Origin: Botryococcus braunii
Taxonomy: Eukaryota; Chlorophyta; Trebouxiophyceae
Reading direction: 5' to 3'
Assembly: GCA_002005505.1 (NCBI GenBank)
Contig: KV908433.1
Location: forward strand, 162,501 to 180,879
DNA length: 18,379 bases
Within the stretch, counting starts at the first letter, position 1. Each line of letters starts with the position of its first letter. The notes below the pieces were generated by a model, which saw only the letters and a list, made by a program, of their open reading frames with translations, ran no database searches and was not told the origin of the DNA. Made by a program: the position numbers and the translations under genes. Positions 1 through 18,379 of the stretch are shown one piece after another.

Positions 1-148
1 ACGCACACGCACATATGATTTTCTAGGATGGGCATGCAAAGGTGCATATAGCGTACACTGTACACATGACTCATCAATTAATAAGCATACTCGTATCATG
101 TGAGGGTGCCGTTCAATGATGCGAATGGGGCATGTGCGTGAGTCGCAG

Positions 149-307
149 GTTCCCGTTGCGATAGGCGGGACAGGCTTACCAGAGGCGGTACACTTCCGGG
201 AGGACCTCCCAAATGCTGGTTTAGCAAACGTTGGCCCAACACTTCTCAATATGCTCGGGTTGGAGGCGCCCAGCACGATGGTGCCATCTCTCATAGATCA
301 GAGTTAG
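149..307 (+). CDS. iPGAM: Last exon of cofactor-independent phosphoglycerate mutase (partial gene)
   Basis: This is the C-terminal 52 codons plus TAG stop of 2,3-bisphosphoglycerate-independent phosphoglycerate mutase, the cytosolic glycolytic enzyme that interconverts 3- and 2-phosphoglycerate. The exon starts after an acceptor (gtcgcag, ending at 148) and opens in phase 0 with VPVAIGGTGLPEAVHFREDL, followed by NAGLANVGPTLLNMLG, LEAP and PSLID. From family knowledge, plant-type enzymes end with PVPxAIGGPGL..GV.FR.D...GLANVAAT..NL.G.EAP..YEP.LI, so the match covers the whole exon. The metal-binding and phosphoserine residues lie in upstream exons outside the window. The frame can be opened at an ATG at 116, but the 33 bases before the acceptor do not match the family, so I treat them as intron. 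The stop is followed by an AT-rich 3' flank (about 315-355). Confidence 0.88.
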   Translation, partial: VPVAIGGTGLPEAVHFREDLPNAGLANVGPTLLNMLGLEAPSTMVPSLIDQS

Positions 308-658
308 GCCCGTATATTTTTCTTTAGTTTTCATTTTTTATTAATAATTTTATGGAACCGCATAGCGAGATAGTACATCCCACCCCAGTTTGCCCAGTAG
401 AATCTGAATTCAGTCGAAGTCTCGAAGTCTCACATCCGGAAGCTCCTTCCTGGTTGACCTGAAGGACCCAGCGGAGAGATTGGGGAATCAGATTCTTGAG
501 ACGGAGCTTTAAAACTTCAGACTGATTACATTGTTGGGCGGATCGGACTTTATACAGTGCAAGGCTACATAGTTGGGAGACTACCTTATCGATCACCCGC
601 ACGCCACTCTTGAAAAGTACCAAAGAAATTTCACTTTTCCCTTTAAATGTTTATTTGT

Positions 659-679
659 GGGGTACTGGCCCAGTACCCC
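659..679. repeat. Perfect 10-bp-arm palindrome
   Basis: GGGGTACTGG and CCAGTACCCC flank a single C. A second, partial copy (actactggcccagta) follows directly at about 680-694. It could extrude as a hairpin or bind a dimeric protein. Nothing in the sequence decides its function. Confidence 0.7.
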
Positions 680-864
680 ACTACTGGCCCAGTATTAGAA
701 AAAGTACTACTCGGTGTTCGACGCCAACAGCCACCAGTGGTGGCCCAACACCTATCCCTTCGGTCAGAATCTACATCAGACTACATGTGACTGAGCTGGA
801 TTTCAAGGGACGGACAATACTATGGCACCCGAAGTTAGTGGACAAAAGCCGTCTCTTTCACTCG

Positions 865-1036
865 CGGCTCCATCGCGAAAGGATTCGGGTGCCACCCGCA
901 AATTGACCCTCCAAACCGGGCAAAATGCGCGGGTTACCCGCAGGCCTATCCAGCTTTTATCTGGCACCCGCAAGCGAAATCCAATCCCGCGCGGGACCCG
1001 CCCCGGTCACCCGCGCCGCGCGGGGTGGACCACCCC
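865..1036. repeat. GC-rich cluster of ACCCGC motifs in mixed orientation
   Basis: Five ACCCGC copies, several paired with an opposing GCGGG or CGGGT (for example gcgcgggttacccgc and gcgcgggacccgcc), lie in an island far more GC-rich than its surroundings, and it ends in a short palindrome (ggggtggaccacccc). It may be the remnant of a repeat family or a promoter-like island. Confidence 0.5.
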
Positions 1037-1660
1037 GGACTCCGTGCACGTGTGTGTAGCAAAATGTCGTCCGGCTTATTCAGCAGCAAGGATAAGGGTG
1101 TCTCCCAAATATATAGGTTTACACACAAGCGCATTCATGCCTACCATACAGAATGGAGCCATGGCAAGAATTCATGTAATGCCATCGTAAGTTCCCTTTT
1201 TTGCGGTTCTTCCTTTCATTGGCATGGCGCCAGTATGACTGGCTAGTGCAGCTGTCCCAGCAATCCACAAGTGTTAGGTAGCATCCAAATCCAGTTACTT
1301 TGAAACAGCACTCGATTTTCACAGATTCTCAAATTGTGCTTGTACTTGCTGGCATCAATACACAGTTGCGATTTGAACTGCATAGTCGCAAGATCGTGTG
1401 CTGCATTACTCGAAATAAACTTGTAATGAACACACACTTCACCATTTGATCAGTAGATGCCTGCACGGGGTTGCTTTGTATTTTGGATTAACCCTTGCTA
1501 TGTTCGCTTCAATTCTGTTGATTCCTACGATCAAAGGGGACATGAACTCATTCAACAAAGAAAGAACACAAACCCAAGGATTGGTAGAAGATGATGTTGC
1601 AAATCTTCCCACATAATAGCTTTTTGGTGAAGCTATTGATATTGTGGCGTGGGTTATATT

Positions 1661-1860
1661 CTACTTTTTCTGTCGGGTGTTGCCCCCTGTGATGGTGTCA
1701 GGTAGGATTTTCATGCCAGACAGGTACTTCCTTTTATTCACCCCACATAGACACATTAATCTCTTATTCACCAGGTTTCTGGCTTCGTACGCCTTACCAA
1801 TGTTTTCCTTTCCACCTAACTGAGACTTGGTTGTTTTGCTTGCAGGAACTAATTGAGAGA
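1661..1860 (-). CDS. Candidate exon resembling NAC subdomain C (tentative)
   Basis: An open frame on the minus strand reads ...KAYEARNLVNK, RLMCLCGVNKRKYLSGMKIL, PDTITGGNTRQKK and then stops. The part KRKYLSGMK...T..G aligns without gaps to NAC subdomain C (WYFF..RDRKY..GMR..RAT..GYWK) from family knowledge, but the diagnostic W and YFF are replaced by M and CLC. A pyrimidine-rich stretch ending in AG (CTCTCTCAATTAG, about 1846-1858) could be the acceptor, and GTAGAA overlapping the stop could be the donor. On the minus strand it lies downstream of the PPG[YF]R candidate exon at 2707-2961, the right order for NAC subdomains A/B then C. Each match is weak alone. The pair in the correct order is the argument. 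A degenerate copy or chance resemblance remains possible. Confidence 0.33.
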
Positions 1861-2706
1861 GGCAGTATGAGATGGTGGAGGCGGGGAGGGCTGAGGGCGG
1901 CACTGCCCCCTGGTTGCTAAAGGCGTTGGGGATCTCGTCGCGGTCATCTGTCGACCCTTCGTTTTCAATTCATGTATGGCCTTCCAAGCGTTTGTCGCAA
2001 AGTGCATACACTGTTCTCTCGCACCCGTTTTCTCCATGTCTAAACCCCCAAATGAACTCCTCTTTGGGCGCAGGGGAAGGTTTCAACAGTACGTGCTCGG
2101 TTGGAGGGGTTATGTCAAGACATGGATCCCTCGACAGGCTGCCATCAGGAGGGGGACACCATCCCGGGCCCTTTTGGGACGGACACCCCTTGTAAAGGTG
2201 CGACAGGGTTCTTTTAATCCACGAGTGTTGTCCTCGGGTACTCCCACCAGTGTCTCTGATCAACTGGAATGTGGACACTGGCAGGGGACCGGGTGAGGGG
2301 AGTAGGCAGCGGGAAGGTGTGCGTGGAGGGGGGTGGGTGGGAAGGAGAGAATCCTTTGAAGTGGAGAATCCGGGTGGATTCTCCATGGCCAGATTGTATG
2401 GCATATGTGACAGAGTTTTTTCAGAATGTACACCATAGTCGGTAGTATCCATCATACACATCCTGTGTCCTCTTTTTGCGTCTGAGTATCTGAAATTGTG
2501 TGTCTGTTGCTGCGTTCCAAGGGATTCATGTAGGCTGCCATTTCTTCCGCAGACTGCGGTTCAATTGAGCGGTGCCGCAATGGCGCAATGGCCAGTAATC
2601 TCATGCGTGCGAGCTGCCCATGTTTCACCAGTCTGTCTTTCAACTTGAAGGCGCCGAAATGGCGAGATGTTTGGTGAACTCATGCGTGCATCCCTGACAG
2701 ATTGCG

Positions 2707-2961
2707 CTACTGGTCTTGTTGGGGATGTATGATCTTCTTTGGCATCTGCTCTTCAACACAGAGCTCTGATTTGTACCGCGTCGGGTCCTTGTCCTCAAGT
2801 TCGGTGGTCCTGGGTTTGGCTGCAGGCAAGTGCGTGATCACGTATGAAATCAGAATGTCGTCATCTGCGGACCTGACCCTGTATCCAGGCGGGTAAGAAA
2901 AACACGATTTTAGTTTCCGAGTTTGGCTTCGCCCGTTTTGCCCACCTGTGTCAAAAATCAT
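2707..2961 (-). CDS. Candidate exon resembling NAC subdomains A/B (tentative)
   Basis: The minus-strand frame starts at ATG 2961 and reads MIFDTGGQNG..., then YPPGYRVRSADDDILISYVI, then HLPAAKPRTTELEDKDPTR. From family knowledge, NAC transcription factors begin with LPPGFRFHPTDEEL...YL followed by an E(V/L)D....P segment. Here PPG-Y-R, the acidic D-D-D and the Y align without gaps, and ELEDKDP falls where subdomain B is expected. A GT donor (GTACAA) after PTR would end the exon at 2777; otherwise the frame runs to a stop at 2707. If real, this is a DNA-binding regulator acting in the nucleus. The residues after DPTR do not look like NAC. About 5 bp upstream of the ATG the long TG tract begins, leaving no visible promoter. 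Confidence 0.4.
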   Translation of the reverse strand: MIFDTGGQNGRSQTRKLKSCFSYPPGYRVRSADDDILISYVITHLPAAKPRTTELEDKDPTRYKSELCVEEQMPKKIIHPQQDQ

Positions 2962-2965
2962 CCTG

Positions 2966-3160
2966 GTGCGCGCGTGTGTGTGTGTGCGCGTGCGCGTGCG
3001 CGTGGGTGTGCGCGTGCGCGTGCGCGTGCGCGTGCGCGTGCGCGCGTGTGTCTGTGTGTGTGTGTGCGTGCATATGTGTGTGTGTGCGTGCGTGTGTGTG
3101 TGTGTGTGTGTGTGTGCCCGCGTGTGTTTGTGTGTGTGTGCGTGTGTATGTGTGTGTGTG

Positions 3161-3248
<88 letters not shown>

Positions 3249-3330
3249 TGTGGTGGGGGGGCGGGGCAGAGGGAGGGAGAGAGAGGGGGAGGAAGAGGGG
3301 CGGGGGTAAGGGAGGGAGGGAGCGCGCGAG
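2966..3330. repeat. (TG)n/(CG)n microsatellite followed by G-rich tract
   Basis: Alternating purine-pyrimidine sequence runs from about 2966 to 3251. It starts with many cgtgcg units, becomes mixed, and ends as pure (TG)n. A purine-rich tract follows (ggtggggggg..., gaggaagagggg) to about 3330. Open frames here (poly Cys-Val, Arg-Ala or His-Thr) are products of the repeat and not genes. Confidence 0.95.
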
Positions 3331-3370
3331 CGGGCATGTGTGTACGGCTATATGGGCGCTTGCGCGCCTT

Positions 3371-5038
3371 CTACAGTGGCGTTACATATGTTGAGAGTTC
3401 TAGCATGTTTGACAGAAAGTGGTCGAAGAAAAGGCACTCCTGATGGCCGGCTTGGTGAGACATGTTGTCATAGGTTTCCTGACGTGCGAAAGCAATATCC
3501 TGCTGCAACAACAGAAAGAGGTCAAGGACAAGGCTCTGCAGAAACCGCATTTCGAAGACGGATGAAGAAACAATGTAGCAGCAATGAAGCCAGACAGGAA
3601 TCCTTCCTAGCTAGATAACAAAGCAGCGACGCATCAAAGAGCAGGAGAGGCTCGAAAAGTCAAGCGCACCAAGTACCTGATGGCCGGCTTGGTGAGACAT
3701 GTTGTCATAGGTTTCCTGACGTGCGAAAGCAATATCCTGCTGCAACAACAGAAAGATGTCAAGGACAAGGCTCTGCAGAAACCGCATTTCGAAGACGGAT
3801 GAAGAAACAATGTAGCAGCAATGAAGCCAGACAGGAATCCTTCCTAGCTGGATAACAAAGCAGCGACGCATCAAAGAGCAGGAGAGGCTCGAAAAGTCAA
3901 GCGCAGCAAGTACCTGATGGCCGGCTTGGTGAGACATGTTGTCATAGGTTTCCTGACGTGCGAAAGCAATATCCTGCTGCAACAACAGAAAGATGTCAAG
4001 GACAAGCCTCTGCAGAAACCGCATTTCGAAGACGGATGAAGAAACAATGTAGCAGCAATGAAGCCAGACAGGAATCCTTTCTAGCTAGATAACGAAGCAG
4101 CGACGCATCAAAGAGCAGGAGAGGCTCGGAAAGTCAAGCGCAGCAAGTACCTGATGGCCGGCTTGGTGAGACATGTTGTCAAAGGTTTCCTGACGTGCGA
4201 AAGCAATATCCTGCTGCAACAACAGAAAGATGTCAAGGACAAGGCTCTTCAGAAACCGCATTTCGAAGACGGATGAAGAAACAATGTAGCAGCAATGAAG
4301 CCAGACAGGAATCCTTCCTAGCTAGATAACGAAGTAGCGACGCATCAAAGAGCAGGAGAGGCTCGGAAAGTCAAGCGCAGCAAGTACCTGATGGCTGGCT
4401 TGGTGAGACATGTTGTCATAGGTTTCCTGACGTGCGAAAGCAATATCCTGCTGCAACAACAGAAAGATGTCAAGGACAAGGCTCTGCAAAAACCGCATTT
4501 CGAAGACGGATGCAGAAACAATGTAGCAGCAATGAAGCCAGACAGGAATCCTTCCTAGCTAGATAACGAAGCAGCGACGCATCAAAGAGCAGGAGAGGCT
4601 CGGAAAGTCAAGCGCAGCAAGTACCTGATGGCCGGCTTCGTGACACGTGTTGTCAAAGGTTTCCTGACATGCGAAAGCAATATCCTGCTGCAACAACAGA
4701 AAGATGTCAAGGACAAGGCTCTGCAGAAACCGCATTTCGAGACTGCCGAGCAAGAATAGTTTCGACGGACCTAGACAACAAACATGCTAATAAACAATAT
4801 CCAGGAGAAAGTCAGAAAAGAATGGACCTGCCGGTTGGTACGATGTGAAACATCTTCTGAGACAACCACGTCTGGGTGACTTCCATAATCCTACATATAA
4901 GAACACTGAACGTTAGCAAGCCTGGAATGTACGTGTCGAAGGAAAGTGACAAGCTAGGGGACGCAGTAAAGTTACCTGCCACGAATCGGTGCAGTCAGAT
5001 CCGAACGGGATACAGATTGCCGGCTCCTGCCACTCCAT
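3371..5038 (-). pseudogene. Truncated mirror copy of the 5' part of the recombinase gene
   Basis: On the minus strand the left palindrome arm repeats the exon plan of the right arm: an ATG exon at 4976-5038, a second exon at 4828-4890, and six 63-nt repeat exons at 4625-4687, 4388-4450, 4151-4213, 3914-3976, 3677-3739 and 3440-3502. Acceptors and donors are conserved as in the right arm, except that the last exon has lost its donor: CAG|GTACTT is replaced by CAG|GAGTGC at the arm boundary. Read through from there, the frame continues for 22 codons to a TAG at 3371-3373. No recombinase exon follows. If transcribed it would give about 190 residues, made mostly of the repeated peptide. It is most simply a partial duplication; expression is unknown. 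Confidence 0.6.
3440..4740 (-). repeat. Left tandem array of 237-bp units (about 5.5 copies)
   Basis: Unit starts (ctgatggcc) recur at 3440, 3677, 3914, 4151, 4388 and 4625, a constant 237-bp period. Copies differ at only a few positions. Each unit holds a 63-nt exon-like segment bounded by splice signals on the minus strand, plus 174 nt of intron-like sequence. 237 is a multiple of three, yet TAG stops in most units (ctagctag) prevent unspliced translation. One unit has an A-to-G change (ctagctgg) that removes the stop, giving a two-unit open frame at 3611-4024. Confidence 0.95.
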
Positions 5039-5190
5039 CCCTTTTCTCCTTGTTCCGAAAAAGATTCACAATCAAATGCGCATCTACAAAGAGCATCTCT
5101 CAGGAAAGTTTTGGCACAGAGGCACGGCCAAACAGTGGCCTAAATCTTTTAGACCACCGCTATATGGGGATCGGGGTGGTACTCGCGAAA

Positions 5191-5221
5191 TAACTCCACC
5201 GCTTCTCCGTACCAGGGGATT
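5191..5221. other. Palindrome spacer, possible shared promoter centre
   Basis: The 31-base unpaired centre of the inverted repeat lies between two head-to-head first exons whose ATGs are about 335 bp apart (5038 on the minus strand, 5373 on the plus strand). The flanking arms contain A+T-rich TATA-like elements (catata; tctaaaagattt at about 5260-5271 and its mirror). A bidirectional promoter is plausible from geometry only. Confidence 0.4.
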
Positions 5222-5372
5222 TTTCGCGAGTACCACCCCGATCCCCATATACCGGTGGTCTAAAAGATTTAGGCCACTGTTTGGCCGTGCCTCTGTGCCA
5301 AACTTTCCTGAGAGATGCTCTTTGTAGATGCGCATTTGATTGTGATTCTTTTTCGGAACAAGGAGAAAAGGG

Positions 5373-9776
<4,404 letters not shown>

Positions 9777-10068
9777 TTCTTGTTCTTGTTCTTTTTGGTG
9801 TTTGCAAAGAGACTGTTCAAGGCAATTGATGCATTTTCATCCATATGTATTGTGGAGGTTTTTGTCACGATTGATATTTTAGTCTGAGAAGTGAGGTAGA
9901 CTTATTGGGGACATTTCCCCATCTTTGTGTCAGGTTTGACTTTCTTTTGTTGCCACAGTTCAGGTCTATGGATTAGTCTCCATGCAGAAGTGATTTTTAT
10001 TTTAAATTAGGAGAGTTAACACGTAGAAGAATGGCATTCTAGTTGTAGCAGTGTGTTATGCAAAATAT

Positions 10069-10318
10069 CAGTAGGATATCAGGGTGGATATATAACTAAA
10101 GGTTTAGATAGGTGTTAGCAGTGGGATATCAGGGTCACTAAAATCTATAGCAGTGGGATATCAGGGTCACTAAAATCTATAGCAGTGAGATATCAGGGTC
10201 ACTAAAATCTATAGCAGTGGGATATCAGGGTCACTAATATCTATAGCAGTGGGATATCAGGGTCACTAAAATCTATAGGTATAGGATATCAGGGGGAGTA
10301 ATATCTATAGGAATAGGA
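10069..10318 (+). repeat. 32-bp minisatellite downstream of the recombinase
   Basis: The unit gcagtgggatatcagggtca plus ctaaaatctata starts at 10118, 10150, 10182, 10214 and 10246 with one or two changes per copy. Degenerate copies flank it at about 10069 and from 10278. It lies about 300 bp after the recombinase stop codon. Confidence 0.92.
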
Positions 10319-10358
10319 GTTTATGGGACGACAACCAATTGTAATATCGCAGGTACAA

Positions 10359-10374
10359 GTACACGTACGTGTAC
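10359..10374. repeat. 16-bp perfect palindrome
   Basis: GTACACGTACGTGTAC is its own reverse complement, set between two copies of the trinucleotide-rich motif gtacaagt. It lies just after the minisatellite. Confidence 0.8.
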
Positions 10375-11121
10375 AAGTCTCATTCCTACAAAAATATCCA
10401 CAATAATATAACAGCAAAAAACACCCCAAAAAGGCCCAAGAGGCCCTCGTCAGCGACTCTTGCTGGGTTGCTTGATGTGTCCATCTGGCCATCATACGTG
10501 TACATCATGCGAACAACATCACAACCTTGTGAGGTGCAGGTGTACCTGTGTTGCCTCAGGTACAACTAATCTAACGAATTTAACAACGAAAATCACACTC
10601 TCCGAGGAAACCTCACTCTGATCAACTCGCTTCAATATTTTTTATGCACGAACTTGATTGTTTTGAGACGGCCAATTTCCCATACCACGCTTGTTTTGTG
10701 AAGTCAAATAATGTGACACAGATACATGCGACCGTCGAGTCAACGCCCTGAGGCCTTAGTCAAACATGTCGAACTACTCCTGGCAGGAAGCCGTTAACAA
10801 TACATTGTGCAAGCACACTGAAAATAAGCCCCACAGGCAGAAAATATAAATAAGTGTACAATGGTTTTGGCAGGTGATCCTTCTGGCAAATCCTACCCCC
10901 GCCCCCCACCCCCCACAAAAAAGGACTGATGTCCCAGCTGGGGACCAGCATTTGGCTGGAAATACATATGTCACTCACGCTCCATATATACTTTGTTGAA
11001 ATGACGAGTCTGGCTGTAGACAACATGTGGGTTGCCCTCCTACACTCAAATCCAACCGGCAGGCGAGCTGGCTGGAGACTGAAGATACCAGTGTTAGTTT
11101 GGCCAAGCCACTTTTGGGGTG

Positions 11122-11158
11122 GAGGGGCGGGGGGGGGGGGGGGGTGGGGGGGAGGGGC
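11122..11158 (+). repeat. G-homopolymer tract (G-quadruplex-prone)
   Basis: Four or more G runs, including one of about 15, lie within 37 bases. The complementary type of tract (ccccgccccccaccccccac) occurs about 230 bases upstream at 10896-10917. Confidence 0.9.
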
Positions 11159-11251
11159 AATAAGAATATTCCCTCCTGACGGCTCTCAAATAAACCAATT
11201 GGTTGGCCATTAAATTATTTACTACGCATACGGTGGGAACAAGCGGCGACT

Positions 11252-11326
11252 GCCAAGGTGATAATCAACCTTGGCGGCACATTCCTCGGACATCTGTATG
11301 TCACGCTGTGATGCATGCCACAGCGT
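11252..11326. repeat. Two short hairpins
   Basis: GCCAAGGT (11252-11259) pairs with ACCTTGGC (11268-11275) across an 8-base loop. ACGCTGTG (11303-11310) pairs with CACAGCGT (11319-11326) across atgcatgc, also 8 bases. They lack the T run of a bacterial terminator and have no neighbouring gene to explain them. Confidence 0.6.
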
Positions 11327-12470
11327 CGCGCAGGGTGAGGCAACAGAAAACGTTGTACCGCCCTGTACTGTGCAAGAAAGAGCCCGGCGTGAGCTGCATC
11401 CCCGAAAGGAAGATGCGCCCCTAAGCTCACGTCACCGCGCCTCACAGAGGGGCATGTCACAATCTGATGTTCATGAACGTGAATGTGACAAATGGATGCC
11501 CATGTAGGAGAAGCAACGCAGATCCTTGATAAACAGCAATCATTAACACTTGCGGCTTCGAATTTCTGGTTTGCATGATGTCTGGACTAATACATGCCTG
11601 CTGTGAACCCCAGCAGAGACACTCACTAGTCCCGATCGAACAATTTAAGAATTCTTACAAGCTATAGCCCAAACTGAAAAACCGCTAGACTACATGGCAG
11701 CAAAGGGCAACCCAAATACAGCAGGCAGCCAGGGCAGTGCAGGAGGTCAATTAAAGGCCTGATTTCTGTAAAAATGTAAAAATTAGGAAGGAGCAATCAT
11801 ACAAGTGGCTGTATAGCCTGTTCATCACTAAGTACTGCCTTCATCCCATGCTCATTGAGGGTGCGCAGTTGTTAGAGAATGCAATAGCAGACATTGCTGA
11901 TTTTCTCCTGCTATGGCGGCACCGGTATCTGGCCACTTGGAACAGCCAGCGGGACGGAATGCAACCCACTGTAAAAAAATCAATTCTCTGAGAACTTACA
12001 CACTGCACACTCTACATTCGGTGGTGCTCCCAGCGAACGGACAAAAATAATCGTGGAGAAATGCTGTGCTCACTTAAGTCTACTTCAAGAAACAGAGGGT
12101 GAGAATGGTGGAGGGCCCTAGTGAAACAATATGGCACCAAAGTTGCCAACTATGGCAATTGATCGGCACTTCAATGATGGGATGAAAATGTGACTTCTTC
12201 GCAGCAGCAAAACACGCCGCACCACAGTGATAACAGCACACCCGAATACTGGCTACAACACGACTTATCCAACATAACACGGGATATATCTTTGAGACAT
12301 GACTCTAACAATGATCTGGAACTTCAAACGGCAATTTCCAATCCTAAGAGGTGATCGTGGACGCGCAAACAGGACGAAAACGATGGTACTTTCCGCCTTC
12401 CAAAAGCTGAAATGGAAACTCAGATTTGCATATCCGCCCTACTCTGGCCCAAAGCCCGGGTCCCGTGCTT

Positions 12471-17414
<4,944 letters not shown>

Positions 17415-17876
17415 CTAGGTGTCTCATTGCTATATGCCGAACAGAGGGCCGCTGCAAAAGCCGCCTGTTGCTGTGGTCCGACTGTGTTGTACGGTAACGC
17501 TCTTACACTCGCAGCCGGACATTATTGCCGCTGAGGCTCAAAAAGATCAGAAAAGATGACCTTGTTTACTAGGACACAGGGAGACCAGCCAAGCCGAATG
17601 ACCGATGCGATCCTCTGAACACTTGTAAAAAGAGCAGGCGCCTGGATGCTGATGAATACCACCAAAAAAAACAAATGAATCAGAAAAAATGTGTGTTTGT
17701 GTGTTGATAATGAAGTACTCCTAAATATTATTGACCTCAGCCATCTACCAGCCCAGGACCGATCACAGTCCAAATCCCGCAGACTCTTCGAATAAGCTTT
17801 CAACAGCTTTCGTCCTCTTCAACAGTCAAAGCAGAAATCAGACCAGGGATCAGACATGAAACTACAATAGGGAGGA

Positions 17877-17915
17877 TTTAAAGGTGAAAAGTGAATCATG
17901 AACTTTTACCTTTAA
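17877..17915. repeat. Imperfect hairpin
   Basis: tttaaaggtgaaaagt (17877-17892) pairs with acttttacctttaaa (17901-17915) with a single bulged base and a loop of about 8 bases. A similar string (cacttttccctttaaatg) occurs near 632-649, close to the palindrome there, so the two may be copies of one dispersed element. Confidence 0.55.
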
Positions 17916-17974
17916 AAGTGAAATATGAGTCAGATTTGGTGGGAATCTGTTACACTTTGGGGCCCGTTCACTTT

Positions 17975-18012
17975 CCGGTACCGGCGGTACCGTACCGCGG
18001 TCCGCGGACGGA
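17975..18012. repeat. Nested GGTACC/CCGCGG palindromes
   Basis: CCGGTACCGG is followed by cggtaccgtaccg and ccgcggtccgcgg, a CpG-rich cluster of overlapping short palindromes. It could be part of a promoter or a repeat end. Confidence 0.55.
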
Positions 18013-18379
18013 CCCGGAGACTGTCACAACTTGTGACTCACAGGGGCCCCTGACAGGGCCGCGGCGCATAGGCAGTGATGTCGAGGAAAAGAAGTGTGAA
18101 TATATCAGTCTCAGGCCCTACGTGCCGGAACTCTCACGTGTTTTCAGTTTTCCGTCACGGCCACGTGGCTTTAAAACCTGCGTCAACTCCTGTTTTCTGC
18201 AGCTTTTCATGGCCGGAGTGAAACCCAAAAGACCCTTTGTAGCTTTGCTGGCCTGGAAAACCCAACCTCGGCAGTAGGTAGCAGCCACGTCTGGCCTGCA
18301 CGGGTGCAATGAGTCCTGCAGTTGAGGGTTGTCTCTGGATGCCCGTCAAGCATCATTTTAGCTGTCACCTTTCCCAGAC

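Larger units (their letters stand above)
308..1660. other. Intergenic region, no recognisable gene
   Basis: No coding region in this stretch matches a family I know. A 99-codon open frame on the minus strand (324-623) and short overlapping frames on both strands at 822-1437 show no motif. Visible structure is limited to the AT-rich 3' flank of the mutase gene, a palindrome at 659-679, a GC-rich motif cluster at about 865-1036, and low-complexity AT-rich sequence from about 1490 to 1660. A minus-strand frame at 1243-1437 contains NWIWM, which faintly recalls the late NAC-domain motif NW.MHEYRL. I do not call it. Confidence 0.5.
9777..12470. other. Region between convergent genes, no recognisable gene
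   Basis: This stretch lies between the 3' end of the recombinase (+) and the 3' end of the TON2-like gene (-), so it should contain both 3' UTRs. It holds a 32-bp minisatellite (10069-10318), a 16-bp palindrome (10359-10374), G/C homopolymer tracts (10896-10917, 11122-11158) and two short hairpins near 11250-11330. Open frames here are short, with no family match. Confidence 0.5.
17415..18379. other. Region 5' of the TON2-like gene; N-terminal exon(s) not identified
   Basis: The missing N-terminal exon(s) of the TON2-like gene should lie here or beyond. A minus-strand frame with RTKAVESLFEES (about 17775-17820) is faintly like the ETKRILLEIFKE segment before the family's IPSFY motif, but no matching donor phase was found. 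A plus-strand 128-codon open frame (17891-18277) and two overlapping minus-strand frames (18118-18349) match nothing I know. Confidence 0.4.

Noticed and set aside
324..623. 99-codon minus-strand frame
   Set aside because: No recognisable motif, and it lies antisense to the probable 3' UTR of the mutase gene.
1970..2461. 163-codon proline-rich minus-strand frame
   Set aside because: No domain, biased composition, overlapping frames on the other strand, and no splice or start context that favours it.
2923..3443. Cys/Val- and His/Thr-rich open frames over the TG tract, and similar frames at 7623-7914, 13666-14043, 15132-15487 and 15888-16769
   Set aside because: They are translations of microsatellites in all frames and have no coding features. 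Real exons overlapping some of them were placed by splice signals and homology instead.
3611..4024. 137-codon minus-strand frame through two array units as a protein
   Set aside because: It is open only because one unit has lost the TAG in ctagctag. Other units keep the stop, so unspliced translation is not the general mode.
17522..17803. 93-codon minus-strand frame as the N-terminal exon of the TON2-like gene
   Set aside because: It contains LFTSVQRIASVIRLGW, but does not align with the family's N-terminal segment and has no donor in the needed phase.
17891..18277. 128-codon plus-strand frame
   Set aside because: It runs through a hairpin and a palindromic GC-rich cluster, and shows no domain. 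It is most likely a chance frame.

Overview
The window is nuclear DNA of a eukaryote: spliced genes with GT-AG introns, long (TG)n, (CA)n and (GA)n microsatellites, and wide non-coding stretches. Three recognisable genes suggest the green plant lineage. These are the last exon of a plant-type cofactor-independent phosphoglycerate mutase, a gene closest by eye to plant TON2/FASS (PP2A B'' subunit), and two weak exons resembling a NAC domain. Together they hint at a streptophyte, possibly a charophyte alga. The lineage is inference.

Layout. 149-307 (+) is the last exon of phosphoglycerate mutase. 308-1660 holds no gene I can name, but has a 21-bp palindrome and a GC-rich cluster of ACCCGC motifs. 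1661-2961 (-) holds the two NAC-like exon candidates. 2966-3330 is a (TG)n/(CG)n tract followed by a G-rich tract. 3440-7370 is a large inverted repeat with a 31-base spacer at 5191-5221. Each arm carries a first exon with ATG, a second exon, and a tandem array of 237-bp units. Every unit contains one 63-nt, phase-0 exon with its own splice acceptor and, in all but the outermost left copy, its own donor. The right arm (+) runs on into two short acidic exons and a 1767-nt exon (8010-9776) encoding a Crypton/DUF3504-type tyrosine recombinase with the R...HxxR...H...Y residues visible. The left arm (-) is a truncated mirror copy that ends at 3440. Downstream lie a 32-bp minisatellite (10069-10318) and about 2 kb without a recognisable gene.

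12471-17414 (-) is an eight-exon TON2/FASS-like gene that I reconstructed across introns. The spliced reading frame stays open through all junctions and aligns from the IPSFY-like start of the conserved region to the C-terminal FW.Y.ER block. Its N-terminal exon(s) were not found. Four of its seven introns carry long GT/CA or GA microsatellites. 17415-18379 holds a hairpin and GGTACC/CCGCGG palindromes but no gene I can name.

The most unusual feature is the recombinase gene, whose N-terminal region appears to be built from seven tandemly duplicated mini-exons. The 5' part of this gene, with six of those exons, has also been duplicated head-to-head into a near-perfect giant palindrome.
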